A stretch of 64,000 nt of DNA from Kiritimatiellia bacterium (GCA_028716365.1 JAQUPZ010000013.1:32665-96664); one strand, 5' to 3'; numbered from the stretch's first letter, positions 27,754-37,592 are shown. The notes: a model not told the origin generated them from the sequence alone. Program-made: numbers and translations.

Positions 27754-28881
27754 TTAATCCAGTAGTTTCGGCGGCGGTCTTGGCTGTACTTTTGTTCCCG
27801 GCGGCGGGGGAGGCGGAACAACTATCTGATGTACCTGGACAGGCTGATTAATACTTGTTCCCCAGGCGGTTCCGTAAAGTATGTGCCAGCCGGATGGAAT
27901 CTTGTACTTATCGGCTATGGCACGGGCTTCAAGGTAGATATCGAAAGAATCGGGATGTACCAGGAACTGGGCGAATTTCTTTTGTTTCCGCGTACTGATG
28001 GTTGTAATTACTGCTCTGTATTTTGAAGTACTCATAACAATACGATCCTTTGTTTCGCCACCGCCGGCGAGCGCCTCGAGAAGCAGGATAATTGCTTTTG
28101 ATTGATCGTAGGTCCTGATCTTGACCTTGAACTCATTTGAAATCAGCGGGTTCTTGGTAAAATTTTCCGTTATTTTCTTACCGTCATATTCATCTATTTC
28201 TTCGGTCTTGGACTTTGCAGAGCTTTTCTTTTTGGGGTTGGGATCTTTCCATCTGAACATTGACTTATTGGCCACGATTCTGTCCCTGGCGGCTTTCTGA
28301 ATGGCCTCCAGGTTGATGCAGATAAGCCTGTTATTTTTACAGAAAAAATAAACAGGTTCATATCCCGCGTCGACAGGGTGAGGATCGGGAAGGGAAATGA
28401 ATGTACCGGGAGGAACTTTCGGGTCAGGCGTCTTGTTAAGAAGGGCCATGATCCGGGCCAGTTCCTTGTCCGTATTTGAAAACTGTGTTTCCAGTTCCGG
28501 GATTTTCTTTTTTAATTGATCAAGAAGCTTCTGGGCTTCTTCGACACTCATGGATACCTGTGGCAACTGTACGTCCTTGGCTGCTATTTCAACTGACAGG
28601 GTACTTTTTATTATCTTGAGTTTTTCTTCCAAAACACGCAGTTGCTCTTCCAGTTTCTTTCTGAGTACAGCCAGTTCTTGTGCCTTTTCCCTGGCTTTTT
28701 TGATATCATTTTCGTTTATTTCAAATGCTTCGGGATTTTTTTCACGGATTCTTTCGACTGCGTCGCCTACACCCATCTGCATAAGCGCAAGGAGGATGAC
28801 CAGGAATCCCACAACGTTGGTCAGGGTATCCAGAAGGGAGTCCAGATTCAGTCCTGTACTGCCATTTTTTCGCCTGCTCAT
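27754..28881 (-). CDS. ExbD/TolR-like membrane protein with coiled coil, partner 2
   Basis: 375 aa. A single N-terminal membrane helix (LDTLTNVVGFLVILLALMQM, about residues 18-38) stands where ExbD/MotB-type proteins have their channel helix. A coiled coil follows (about 50-150). The C-terminal periplasmic domain has YFFCKNNRLICINLEAI, and a proline-rich tail (VVPPPPPPGTK) ends the protein. The domain is paralogous to that of the neighbouring ExbD-like protein. The start overlaps that gene's stop by ATGA. It probably forms a stator-like unit with the Zn-ribbon MotA/ExbB protein. Cargo is unknown. Confidence 0.72.
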   Translation of the reverse strand: MSRRKNGSTGLNLDSLLDTLTNVVGFLVILLALMQMGVGDAVERIREKNPEAFEINENDIKKAREKAQELAVLRKKLEEQLRVLEEKLKIIKSTLSVEIAAKDVQLPQVSMSVEEAQKLLDQLKKKIPELETQFSNTDKELARIMALLNKTPDPKVPPGTFISLPDPHPVDAGYEPVYFFCKNNRLICINLEAIQKAARDRIVANKSMFRWKDPNPKKKSSAKSKTEEIDEYDGKKITENFTKNPLISNEFKVKIRTYDQSKAIILLLEALAGGGETKDRIVMSTSKYRAVITTISTRKQKKFAQFLVHPDSFDIYLEARAIADKYKIPSGWHILYGTAWGTSINQPVQVHQIVVPPPPPPGTKVQPRPPPKLLD

Positions 28882-29699
28882 GGCTTCTTCTCCGTGCTGT
28901 TTACATCGAAAAGACCAAGGTCGATCATTCCATCGCCCACAACGGGCAGTTTGCCGTAACGTGTTCCGGCGGCATCAGCAATGGTACTTGCCTCGAGGAA
29001 CGTCAAAATGCCGCCGCTTCGAACCAGAAAAATAATGGTGGAATCCGGCTGGGACTTTACACGCTCAAGAAGAGATGCGTATGCGGCATCGGTTTTGAGT
29101 ACGGTTTTGCTGATTCGTCTGGATTCCTTGCTGTCATAAGTGACAATACTGTCAGATGTACATTCGATGAAAAATGGCTTGAGACCTGTGGCCGAACCGG
29201 AAGGACGAACGGTAACTGTCGCCCCTACCGGTTTCTTTTTTTTGGCGAGTTCAGCCTGTTTGGCTTCTATTTCCTTTTTCACCCGCGCAATATCAATGTT
29301 CAGCTGGTCTGCTTTCGTCTTTAACTTCCCGGCCTCGGTAGCTATCTCGGCGACCTTTTTCCGTTTCTCGATGTCTTTCTCCAGATCCACTTTCTTTTTC
29401 TTAAGCGATTCCGAATCAAGGGTGATCCGACGCAGCTGCTTTTCCAGCTCCTCGATTAGTTTCTTCAGCCGCTCGATCTCATTCTTGTCAGCATTGATCT
29501 GGGCCTGGATCTGCTTGAAAGTCGTAAGGCGGGCCTCGGCTTTAATATTTTCTTCTTCTGAACCCTTGTCGCCTGGACTGATCTGGCGAAGTGCCAGTGC
29601 GGCGATGAGCATTGTAAGAGTTCCTATCAGACATGTGAGGATACTGAGGAATGGGAAAAGCGATACGGCGTCACTCTGTTCTCTGTTGCGTTTCGACAT
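28878..29699 (-). CDS. ExbD/TolR-like membrane protein with coiled coil, partner 1
   Basis: 273 aa. An N-terminal helix (SLFPFLSILTCLIGTLTMLIAALAL) is followed by a Lys/Glu-rich coiled coil (about residues 45-150) and a periplasmic domain beginning KPFFIECTSDSIVTYDS. That domain matches the C-terminal domain of the downstream protein in layout. ExbD-like proteins couple proton flow through a MotA/ExbB/TolQ pentamer to work in the envelope. It lies 47 bases after the MotA/ExbB gene and overlaps the second ExbD-like gene. Confidence 0.75.
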   Translation of the reverse strand: MSKRNREQSDAVSLFPFLSILTCLIGTLTMLIAALALRQISPGDKGSEEENIKAEARLTTFKQIQAQINADKNEIERLKKLIEELEKQLRRITLDSESLKKKKVDLEKDIEKRKKVAEIATEAGKLKTKADQLNIDIARVKKEIEAKQAELAKKKKPVGATVTVRPSGSATGLKPFFIECTSDSIVTYDSKESRRISKTVLKTDAAYASLLERVKSQPDSTIIFLVRSGGILTFLEASTIADAAGTRYGKLPVVGDGMIDLGLFDVNSTEKKP

Positions 29700-29746
29700 G
29701 GTTGTACCTGTACCCCTTTTCGATAACTCCTGTTACCGGTAATTCC

Positions 29747-31210
29747 TCACTTTCTGCCGTGGTCATTCTTTCCGAATATGCGTTTCCAGAATGAAGGTTG
29801 TCCGCCGGGAATTTCCACGGTTTCTTCGCCGAGTCTTTCGAGCCCCTTGTTGAGCTGTTCAAAAATGAGTTTCAGGTTCTGGCTTGTGGCTTCCGTAAGC
29901 AGTTTGAGCTGGTCCATCTCGTTCTTCTGGAGTACAACCATTTTCTCCTGCATGGAATTTATTGCCTTCAAATTTATCGAGTTCTTAGTGGTTATTCCAG
30001 CAATCGTGAGCTGGATTGTTTCCAACTGTTGTTCATACTTTTCCTGCAGACGCGCGTGGACTTGTTCCCAGCTTTCAACAACCTGGTTGCTGAGTCCTAC
30101 GCCCATTTCTTCAAATTTTGATTTCCACGCTTCTATTTCGGTCTGGTGAAGGGCAAACGTCTGTTCCATGACGGTGCGCATATTCTCTGTAAGGCCAGAC
30201 AAAGGGTCATTCTTGTCGACGTCGCTCTTCATTTCGTTAAGGCGCTTCAACAGGTTTTCGTTGCAGAATTCGTCTATCGTATTGAGGAGATCCTCTTCGG
30301 CTTTCTGCATTGAGCTCGTGAAGAACATCAGCGGTACGGCCATGATGAGAGCTATTAGGGTGGTGTCGAAGGCCACGGCCAGGCCGACAGTTATTTTCCC
30401 CAGGGAGCCTTTCAGCACGGATATATCCGCGGCTCCTTCGAGGCCGGAAGCGAAACCGCCAACGGCACTGCCGAGACCCTGCACTGTGCCTATGAAACCA
30501 AGGATGGGAATGGCCCATATGAATATTTTCAGCAGCGTATAACTTGACTGCACGGCGTTTGCGTCAACGTCTGACTGGGAAGACAGCACCGTTGCAACTT
30601 CCGGATTGCTGTTACGGACACGGAAATGCTCAAGTGCCCGCAGGACGCGGATTGTCAGGAAGCTCTCAGATGCCTTGGCTTTCAGTTTGCGGGCATTATC
30701 GATGAACTGGTCGATCGTTTCCTGCGTGATGTCCGGTGATATTTCCTCCGGCAGTATGTCGAAAAGCATACATTGCTTCTGCCTGGCGAGTTTCCGCGAT
30801 TTGAAGATCAGTATTGCCACGGACCACCACATCAGGAATACCTCCGCGAAGGGGACCCATCCGCGTTGAAGGAAAAGCGCGGCGAAATATGTGTTCTTGA
30901 TCATGAGGACAAAGAGGTAGAAAACAATGGTGAAACCCAGTCCCACGAGTCCAGTGACGATTGAGTTGACATTGGTGCCATCCACATCCGATCCTATGCC
31001 CTTCTTTCCCGGCGTCCTGCCGCTGGTTGTTTTCACCCTCGACGATTTCTGAGATCCACCGGATTGGATAGTTTCCTGGAAATCATCGGCGTCCTGCGGT
31101 AAACCGGGCAAAACGAACCTGGTATTACATCCGGGACAACGAGCGTACTTTCCTGCGAGACTTTCATCGCATTGCATTCGTTGATCACAATTTGGGCAGT
31201 TGAATTTCAT
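29747..31210 (-). CDS. MotA/TolQ/ExbB proton-channel protein with N-terminal zinc ribbon
   Basis: 487 aa. Cysteines 5, 8, 25 and 28 form a zinc ribbon of the MJ0042 type (FNCPNCDQ...ARCPGC). Four membrane helices follow, the last two being the conserved MotA/ExbB pair (FIWAIPILGFIGTVQGLGSAV and GLAVAFDTTLIALIMAVPLMFF). A cytoplasmic C-terminal coiled coil covers about residues 330-480. The channel would pass protons and drive the two ExbD-like partners encoded downstream. The soluble zinc ribbon is not part of classical TolQ/ExbB. AAAGGACGG precedes the ATG. Confidence 0.85.
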   Translation of the reverse strand: MKFNCPNCDQRMQCDESLAGKYARCPGCNTRFVLPGLPQDADDFQETIQSGGSQKSSRVKTTSGRTPGKKGIGSDVDGTNVNSIVTGLVGLGFTIVFYLFVLMIKNTYFAALFLQRGWVPFAEVFLMWWSVAILIFKSRKLARQKQCMLFDILPEEISPDITQETIDQFIDNARKLKAKASESFLTIRVLRALEHFRVRNSNPEVATVLSSQSDVDANAVQSSYTLLKIFIWAIPILGFIGTVQGLGSAVGGFASGLEGAADISVLKGSLGKITVGLAVAFDTTLIALIMAVPLMFFTSSMQKAEEDLLNTIDEFCNENLLKRLNEMKSDVDKNDPLSGLTENMRTVMEQTFALHQTEIEAWKSKFEEMGVGLSNQVVESWEQVHARLQEKYEQQLETIQLTIAGITTKNSINLKAINSMQEKMVVLQKNEMDQLKLLTEATSQNLKLIFEQLNKGLERLGEETVEIPGGQPSFWKRIFGKNDHGRK

Positions 31211-31340
31211 TTTGGCCGTCCTTTCGGTTATTGTATCTAAAAGCTGTCAGTGAGTTGATCACGGTCATATCGATTGACGAGAATTGCATCCATTAATTCC
31301 CTGGTCCACATTGCGAATTCCTCCTTGTTCGTCCTTTTCT

Positions 31341-31658
31341 TTATCTAAGAACCAAAGCCACCGCCCACATCAAAGAAGAAACAATTACAAGAATTAGTGT
31401 ATAACTTCGGAAGTCACTCATGGATGCAGGCTTTCCTTCTGCTGTTTCGCCCAGCATATAGCGAATATCAATGTAACGAACGGCAATGAGCGTTATTACT
31501 GTTATCAAGCAGACAAGATCAAGCCATGATGGAAATTTGAAGCGCTTGTCGATAAGAAAAATAACCAGAAATAACAGAATGATGTTTCCGCCAAACATCC
31601 AGTACAAACGAAACAGGCAACCGGTTCCGCCAAGTGGTTTCTCGATGGGTTCTCCCAT
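31341..31658 (-). CDS. Small membrane protein of unknown function
   Basis: 105 aa with three or four hydrophobic segments (WMFGGNIILLFLVIFLI, LVCLITVITLIAVRYI, YTLILVIVSSLMWAVALVL). GGAG lies six bases before the ATG at 31658; a longer frame to 31715 has no ribosome site. It lies 130 bases upstream of the Zn-ribbon channel gene on the same strand. A functional link is possible but not shown. Confidence 0.65.
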   Translation of the reverse strand: MGEPIEKPLGGTGCLFRLYWMFGGNIILLFLVIFLIDKRFKFPSWLDLVCLITVITLIAVRYIDIRYMLGETAEGKPASMSDFRSYTLILVIVSSLMWAVALVLR

Positions 31659-31724
31659 GATCAATCTCCAGTCTATACATTTTTTGTGTAATTGACTGGA
31701 TGGCGGCCCGACCATCCTGAAACC

Positions 31725-31748
31725 TGCGACTGAGTCAGTTCAGTCGCA
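31725..31748. terminator. Nine-base-pair hairpin upstream of the small membrane gene
   Basis: TGCGACTGA and TCAGTCGCA pair perfectly around six bases. On the plus strand CCCTTTTAT follows. It could be a bidirectional terminator between the permease transcript and the small membrane gene. The rest of 31716-32065 is AT-rich and shows no gene apart from the hairpin at 32002-32023. Confidence 0.45.
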
Positions 31749-32001
31749 CCCTTTTATATGGTTGTTTTATATCACATACCAAAGTTGCTGACAATCTTTA
31801 ATAAGTATGTATTGGTTTACGATTACTACTCAATCAGGGTTTTTTGATTTGCTGGAACATCCGTTTATTTCTTCGCCATCCGGATTATTGCCATGACCAT
31901 ATCTCTGAGTTGGGGCAGGAACTGAATGCGAAACCTACAGCTACGATTTTTTCTAATACAAGCGGAATAAGTCTCTGGTCAGAGATCCCCCTCTCCTGTG
32001 T

Positions 32002-32023
32002 CCTCTCCCTCGAAGGGGAGAGG
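32002..32023. repeat. GC-rich palindrome of a widespread intergenic type
   Basis: CCTCTCCCT, a CGA loop and AGGGGAGAGG, followed by AAAAAGGTGAGGG. Sequences of this CCTCTCCC...GGGAGAGG...GTGAGGG form are common intergenic palindromes in many bacteria (from memory, not searched). It lies 43 bases after the permease stop and may stabilise or end that transcript. Confidence 0.5.
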
Positions 32024-32065
32024 AAAAAGGTGAGGGTCAATGTCAGATGACTTATGTCGTCTGTA

Positions 32066-33460
32066 TTAGATGATGCCTGTCAGGTAATAGATGGCAATGA
32101 CGACGAAGACTGCGCTGGTCTTGAGCAGGGTAATGGCGAAGATATCCTTGTAGGATTTGCGATGTGTCAGCCCGGTGACGACCAGCAGGGTGATGACGGC
32201 GCCATTATGCGGCAGGGTATCCATCCCGCCGGACGCCATGGCGGCAACGCGATGCAAAACCTCGAGCGGGATATTGGCGGCGTGAGCACTGGCGACAAAC
32301 GTATCGGCCATCGCGGCCAGGGCGATACTCATACCACCGGAAGCGGAACCGGTGATGCCCGCAAGCGTCGTAACCGAAATCGCTTCATTGACCAAAGGAT
32401 TGGGAATGGATGTCAAGGCATGGGCGATAACCAGAAAACCCGGCAGGGTGGCGATGACAGCGCCGAAGCCATATTCCGACGCCGTATTTAGTGAGGCCAG
32501 GAGCGCGCCGGCCACGGCCGATTTGCTCCCTTCCGCGAATCCGGTCATGACTGGTTTGAAAGCGAAAACGATAACCGTCAAAATACCGACCAACAGCGCC
32601 GCCTCTACCGCCCAGATGGCGACGACCTTCGACACGTCCGTCATCATCGGGCTTGCCACACCAGCAATGGCCATGGTGTGAGTTTTGCCGTAGAAGATCG
32701 GAATGACCATGGTAAATACCTTGTTCATAATTCCAACCAGAACAAGGGGCAGGATGGCAATCCACGGTTTGGGAAGTTTCTCGCTGGCAAACGGTTCTGG
32801 TTCGTTGATCAGATCGGTTGTCCCGTAGCCTTCGCCGGCTGCTTCGGCCCGTCTCCTTTGCCGTTCAAGATAACTCAATCCTGCGACAAGGATAAAGACT
32901 CCGCCGATCACCCCCAACCAGGGCGCCGCCCAGGTAGTGGTCTTGAAAAACGTAGTCGGAATGATATTTTGAATCTGTGGTGTACCCGGCAGTGCATCCA
33001 TGGTGAAGGCGAAGGCACCGAGGGCGATGGTACCGGGGATCAGCCTTTTGGGGATATTCCCGGCCCGGAAAAGTTCCGCTGCAAAGGGGTAAACGGCAAA
33101 AACAACCACAAACAACGAAACACCGCCGTAGGTAAGAATGGCGCAGACCATGACTATGGAGAGTATGGCCCGTTGCCGGCCGATGACGCCGGTGACCGCG
33201 ACGACGATAGCTTTTGAAAAACCGGATAACTCAATAACCTTACCAAAGACAGCACCGAGCATGAAAACCGGAAAATAGTTTTTGATGAAATCGACCATCT
33301 TCGCCATGAAGATACTCGAATACATCGGCGCCACCAGAGAAGGTTCGGTCAACAGCACGGCACCCAGGGCAGCAACAGGGGCAAAAAGGATGACGCTATA
33401 ACCCCTGTAAGCGACAAACATCAGGAAACAAAGCGCGGCAATGACCACAAGGAAACTCAT
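32066..33460 (-). CDS. GntP-family permease
   Basis: 464 aa with about 12 membrane helices. It has GntP-type features such as AFTMDALPGTPQIQNIIPTTFF and ALTSIPNPLVNEAISVTTLAGITGSASGGMSIAL. Family members import gluconate, other sugar acids or small carboxylates with protons across the inner membrane. In this setting it may take up sugar acids released by the lyases and esterases; that is inference. ATG 33460 is chosen: the longer frame starts at a TTG that is part of the -35 of an F2 element, and AAGGTG precedes 33460 within the predicted 20-base leader. Confidence 0.85.
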   Translation of the reverse strand: MSFLVVIAALCFLMFVAYRGYSVILFAPVAALGAVLLTEPSLVAPMYSSIFMAKMVDFIKNYFPVFMLGAVFGKVIELSGFSKAIVVAVTGVIGRQRAILSIVMVCAILTYGGVSLFVVVFAVYPFAAELFRAGNIPKRLIPGTIALGAFAFTMDALPGTPQIQNIIPTTFFKTTTWAAPWLGVIGGVFILVAGLSYLERQRRRAEAAGEGYGTTDLINEPEPFASEKLPKPWIAILPLVLVGIMNKVFTMVIPIFYGKTHTMAIAGVASPMMTDVSKVVAIWAVEAALLVGILTVIVFAFKPVMTGFAEGSKSAVAGALLASLNTASEYGFGAVIATLPGFLVIAHALTSIPNPLVNEAISVTTLAGITGSASGGMSIALAAMADTFVASAHAANIPLEVLHRVAAMASGGMDTLPHNGAVITLLVVTGLTHRKSYKDIFAITLLKTSAVFVVIAIYYLTGII

Positions 33461-33487
33461 CGTTGGCACCTTTTTTCTTATTAAAGG

Positions 33488-33530
33488 ATTCTGTATCAGG
33501 AACTCAGCCGGTGTCAACGGCTAACCGGCT
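33488..33530 (-). promoter_or_regulatory. F2 promoter-like element, copy B (permease)
   Basis: Minus strand: TTGACA (33512-33517), 18 bases, CAGAAT (33488-33493), with the imperfect palindrome CTAACCGGCT upstream. Predicted transcription would start near 33481, giving a ~20-base leader that contains the ribosome site of the permease. Confidence 0.62.
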
Positions 33531-33673
33531 GATACAAGTTACCTTATATCCCCACTCCGGCTGACTCGATTAAGCTTGCTTATATCAAAAGCAGGATTCC
33601 AGTGTTTTAAATAAATTGAGAGGTTATTACAATGACACATTGGATTTCTGCCAACTACGTTAGACTATTATAT

Positions 33674-35563
33674 CTATCGCCGATCAGTGACCGACACCGT
33701 GAATTCAACCGACCATTTTTTGTCCTGCTTTACGGTATTTGATACTGGATAACCAGCCAGGAGATATTCAGGAGTACCGTATTTCCGATGATCAATCAAT
33801 CCCAGTGGAAGTGAACCATCTATCGCCAGATGAAACTTTTTTGTTTCCAGAACAAAATGATTGGCGGCAGGCAACAATTCTGTTTCTTTGAGCTCCAGGG
33901 GAAGCGAAACGCTCTTATCACCGGCACTTGACGACATACCGGCATACGACGATACTGGGAAAGCGAAATAATGGCGCCACATCCGCAGATTCAGGTCCGT
34001 CATCGCGGTAAACTCGAACTTGAGCGTAAACTGATCATTGGATCGAACGCTGCACGTTTCAACGAATCCCACCTGCTGTGCGTCCAATACCAATTTACCG
34101 CGATACTGAAGGCACAATTCAGTATCAGTCACTAAATCGGTCAGGGTACTCACGTTTTCGGCTGTAAAATTTATCCAGGGCGGAGCGACAACCACAGGCC
34201 AACCGCCCGACATAAGTACCCGGCCCCGCCAGAGCATCCGCTGAAGTGTTCCCTGCTTGTCGAAACGCAACTCCAATCCACCGGGAGTACGTATTACGAC
34301 CATTCCATTATCGAGATTTACCTTCGTCAGTTTCACAGGGGGTACAGCAGTCAGACGTGGAGCTATGTCGGGTGTCGTGGAGATAGAATTATCGGTGGGT
34401 AACAGTATCCGGCCATCAAAAAATGGTATGGTAAAACTCATTCCGACCCGACCCGTGCTGACATCCCGATGTTTTTTCTCCAGAGAAATAACCACATCGT
34501 ATGCGGAACCGTTCACCACAACTGTACCGCCATCAAAATCACGCTGCCAGGTGCCGTCGGGATTGCGCCGGGCTGAACCCTTTGGATGACCGAGTGGCGC
34601 GTCATATTCCTTGTACCACCACCAGTTGCCGCGTCCCTGCGTACCACTGTCGTAACCGAAATAACCATCGCCCATCAGCGTAGTGGTCAGACCAAACCGC
34701 ATGGTTTGTTCGTCAACACGCGCCTGTTCCGCAATCGCTTTACGCTGTGCCCCGGTCATTTTCTCCCAGCGCCAGGGATCATCGTTGATACTCTGCGGCC
34801 GGCATACAATGGTGGTCACCGCCGGTTTACGGCTCGTACGTGTCCAGCGTAAATAACGTGTTATGAAATCCTCGAATTCGACTTTGCCTTCCACGACGCG
34901 ATTTATCTCATCCTCGGCCAGCGCACCGTTCAGTGTTTCAAACCCGTTGGTCGGCAGGTTCCAGTCGTTGATCATCACCACTGCTTTGCCGTCACGCAGT
35001 TTCGCCGTTTGTGGTACCAGCCAGCCATCGGGTTTCCAGCAGTCGTAAAAGACACCATCGAAACATTCCCGGCCGAATACATCCTGACGAACCTTGTCGA
35101 GGTTGAACTGCAAGACTTCCGGCAGGCCAGTATTAATCCTGTAGTAACCCGGCCAGCCACTCCAGCGTTCCTTCTTCTCATTCAAAGCCCACCATGATTT
35201 CGGCACATTGGGATTGTCAGGTCCCTCGATAACATCCACATATGGCAGGACAAGCACATGGGGATTTACCTGGCGCAGTTTGTTGATGTTCTCCTCTGCC
35301 TTTATAAGTGTCTGCGGCCAGCGAGGATTTTCCCAGTCATAATGGAGATCGTAGCAACCACCGAGGATCAAACTCAGCTTACACCAGTAATTCGAGCCTT
35401 CGTCCCACGATTTCCAACTCAGTCCGGCACCGTAGCAATTGGCGATCCTTGGAAACGGCGGATTAATCTGCAACGTATCCCGAGCCATACACGTCACAGT
35501 CATTATCAACAAGACACAACACATGGTGGTATATATATTTCGATTATGTTCGAGACTTGACAT
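33674..35563 (-). CDS. Secreted glycosidase-like protein (TIM barrel plus beta domains)
   Basis: 629 aa. A signal peptide (YTTMCCVLLIMTVTCMA) is followed by a barrel-like half (about residues 35-310). This has LVLPYVDVIEG, FDGVFYDCWKPDGW and VMINDWN, the FDGVFxD style seen in hypothetical GHL15/GH66-type proteins. The C-terminal half is beta-rich (about 320-629). The ATG at 35563 has AGGAC at good spacing; the longer frame to 35626 begins with TTG. Activity is inferred only from fold and context. The gene directly follows the heparinase-like gene, probably in the same transcript. Confidence 0.68.
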   Translation of the reverse strand: MSSLEHNRNIYTTMCCVLLIMTVTCMARDTLQINPPFPRIANCYGAGLSWKSWDEGSNYWCKLSLILGGCYDLHYDWENPRWPQTLIKAEENINKLRQVNPHVLVLPYVDVIEGPDNPNVPKSWWALNEKKERWSGWPGYYRINTGLPEVLQFNLDKVRQDVFGRECFDGVFYDCWKPDGWLVPQTAKLRDGKAVVMINDWNLPTNGFETLNGALAEDEINRVVEGKVEFEDFITRYLRWTRTSRKPAVTTIVCRPQSINDDPWRWEKMTGAQRKAIAEQARVDEQTMRFGLTTTLMGDGYFGYDSGTQGRGNWWWYKEYDAPLGHPKGSARRNPDGTWQRDFDGGTVVVNGSAYDVVISLEKKHRDVSTGRVGMSFTIPFFDGRILLPTDNSISTTPDIAPRLTAVPPVKLTKVNLDNGMVVIRTPGGLELRFDKQGTLQRMLWRGRVLMSGGWPVVVAPPWINFTAENVSTLTDLVTDTELCLQYRGKLVLDAQQVGFVETCSVRSNDQFTLKFEFTAMTDLNLRMWRHYFAFPVSSYAGMSSSAGDKSVSLPLELKETELLPAANHFVLETKKFHLAIDGSLPLGLIDHRKYGTPEYLLAGYPVSNTVKQDKKWSVEFTVSVTDRR

Positions 35564-35622
35564 AAGTTGTCCTATTTTCCGTTTTTCCAGACAATGCGAC
35601 TTTCGATACATCGAAATTCTCG

Positions 35623-37548
35623 TCAACTTGCAGGCGCGGGACGAAAGCGGACGACAACCTTTGCGGCCTGCACCGGTTTTTTAAGCTTTATACCCACACG
35701 TGGAAACGGCGGTTTGCTCTGCTCATCAATAACCTCTGATGTCACATCAAACCCGTCAGGCGTCTCAATCTCGGCAAGTACACATTCTTTGCCAATGATG
35801 AATTCCAATGTCGCAGGGCCGGATTGCTTCCACTTGCCATTGGTCGGCAGGCCAAGCTCGAATGACGATGGTTTGTTGAAGACCACCTCGTCGGTAATAA
35901 TGACCGTCCCTGTACCTTCACGCTCATACCTCATCGTCCGTACAAGCTTCTGCAGTTCGGGCACGTTGTACGAACAGGCAATATCCATACTGATCTCATC
36001 TGCCTTATCAGTGAATTTTGTAGACAGTACCTTTGGATGTACTTTCGTAGCTTCAATCTGCAGGTTTCCGGCCACTACCGGCACAGGGTGTCCGAACGAA
36101 TTCAGGAGCTTCAATGCATAGCGTTCCTTACTGAAGGTCTGTCTGGTATAGGCATGCGGTCCACCCGGCTCGCCAACAGGTTGTTCCTTTCCGAGGGCAA
36201 CGACAAATGCCCCGACATCATTGTGACTGTGACTTCCATTACCCCCCGCCTTGATTGCCACTCCAAGCCGACATACAGATCCAGTCGCAGGCCGACACAC
36301 AAGCACGCCTGCCTTGTCGAAATAGGAACGTAAGGCAAGCGGCCCCTCAGCTTTTTTACCGGGCTTGCTTTTCGCTTTGCACGGGGTTGGATCAAGAAAC
36401 GCTGTAGCCAGATTCCCGCCCAGCGGATCCGGCTGTTTGTCATTCCCAAGACCGAGGCCAAGCACCCAGTCGCAGTAACTGATCAACTTCCCGCTGGGCC
36501 TGCTTCTGAAACCGCAGTCGGCAAACGCCGGCACCGAGTTTTCAATTAGTTGTATACGCACACCGTACAATGCTGCATTACGTATTCTGGGATCAGTGAA
36601 AAGATCTACGTTTCCGCCTGTGGCATGAATCAGGATTTCCCTCAAATCGATGAATGACCCGAACCCGTAATTCCAGTAACCTGCCCCCTCGTCGCAATAA
36701 CCATCCTCCCAGAAACTATTCATGTAGTAACGCGAGTAATGTTCACTTGCTGCAACAAACACCGCACGTTCCCTGCGATCAGGCAATATGGCAAGTGCAG
36801 CGCCGGTCACACCCGCCAGGCACACGGCATTCCAGTTATTCTGTATCGGCGAAGTTTTGCTGCCAAGCCACCCGTTACCCTTTCCGGTTTCCAGTGAACG
36901 CCGGACCGGATAGAAAAGCCGCTGCTGAATTGCCTCAAACAGTTGTTCACGCGTCGCAGGCGCAACCTTGTCACCCAGGAAATACAACGCCTGCGCCAGC
37001 TCAAATCCAAAAGCGGATGAACGTAGATCGACGCTGTAGGCCTTGCGATTGAAGTTATCCAGGTTACGATCATGCGCCGGCATAACCCAGGTCCGTTCCC
37101 CCACATACTCGTCGAGGACCTCGTTCAATTTGGCTGTAAAACGTCCCTTGTTCTCAATGCACTCCGCCATAACCAGCGGCTGAAGCCAGGCCGAGCGACG
37201 GCCCTGCATCTGCTGTCCTCCTGTACGTAAACCTACCCTGGAGAACTCAAGGTAAGCTTCATCATTCCATTCCGGCATCTTCTGGGGCAGTATTTTCTCC
37301 GCAACGGCAACGAACTTGTTAAACCTGGCACGAAGTTTTGGATCATCCCAGAATTTCCGGTCACTGCAAGGCCGCCCAAAACCAACCGGCTTCTCCGGTA
37401 GTATTGCCGCTATTTCATCAATCCGCTTCGGATCAAGCTCCTTGAAATTATCCGCGGCCCGGACCCCGGCAACACAAATTTCAGAAAACAGAACAGCCAG
37501 GACGCAGGTACATATCAAAGACATGGCAAGTGAATTTATGATTTTCAT
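35623..37548 (-). CDS. Secreted heparinase II/III-like protein
   Basis: 641 aa with a signal peptide ending near VRAADN. An alpha-helical toroid (about residues 60-400) contains KTSPIQNNWNAVCLAG and YCDEGAGYWNYGFG. A beta-sandwich domain with GNGSHSHNDVGAF near residue 441 follows. The HSHND motif is the heparinase II/III signature around the metal site and catalytic His. It would act on uronic-acid polysaccharides by beta-elimination. AAAGGCG precedes the ATG. The downstream neighbour is a second glycan-active protein. Confidence 0.83.
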   Translation of the reverse strand: MKIINSLAMSLICTCVLAVLFSEICVAGVRAADNFKELDPKRIDEIAAILPEKPVGFGRPCSDRKFWDDPKLRARFNKFVAVAEKILPQKMPEWNDEAYLEFSRVGLRTGGQQMQGRRSAWLQPLVMAECIENKGRFTAKLNEVLDEYVGERTWVMPAHDRNLDNFNRKAYSVDLRSSAFGFELAQALYFLGDKVAPATREQLFEAIQQRLFYPVRRSLETGKGNGWLGSKTSPIQNNWNAVCLAGVTGAALAILPDRRERAVFVAASEHYSRYYMNSFWEDGYCDEGAGYWNYGFGSFIDLREILIHATGGNVDLFTDPRIRNAALYGVRIQLIENSVPAFADCGFRSRPSGKLISYCDWVLGLGLGNDKQPDPLGGNLATAFLDPTPCKAKSKPGKKAEGPLALRSYFDKAGVLVCRPATGSVCRLGVAIKAGGNGSHSHNDVGAFVVALGKEQPVGEPGGPHAYTRQTFSKERYALKLLNSFGHPVPVVAGNLQIEATKVHPKVLSTKFTDKADEISMDIACSYNVPELQKLVRTMRYEREGTGTVIITDEVVFNKPSSFELGLPTNGKWKQSGPATLEFIIGKECVLAEIETPDGFDVTSEVIDEQSKPPFPRVGIKLKKPVQAAKVVVRFRPAPAS

Positions 37549-37592
37549 AATCGCCTTTCATCAGTATTTTCCCGCAACATCTGGTTACCCCG

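Noticed and set aside
27754..31210. Zorya-type defence system (ZorA/ZorB)
   Set aside because: MotA/MotB-like proteins are present but no ZorC, ZorD or ZorE effector is encoded nearby, and there are two ExbD-like partners and a zinc ribbon.
33461..33517. Longer start (TTG) for the GntP permease
   Set aside because: The TTG is the first part of the -35 TTGACA of an F2 element, and the ATG at 33460 has its own ribosome site.
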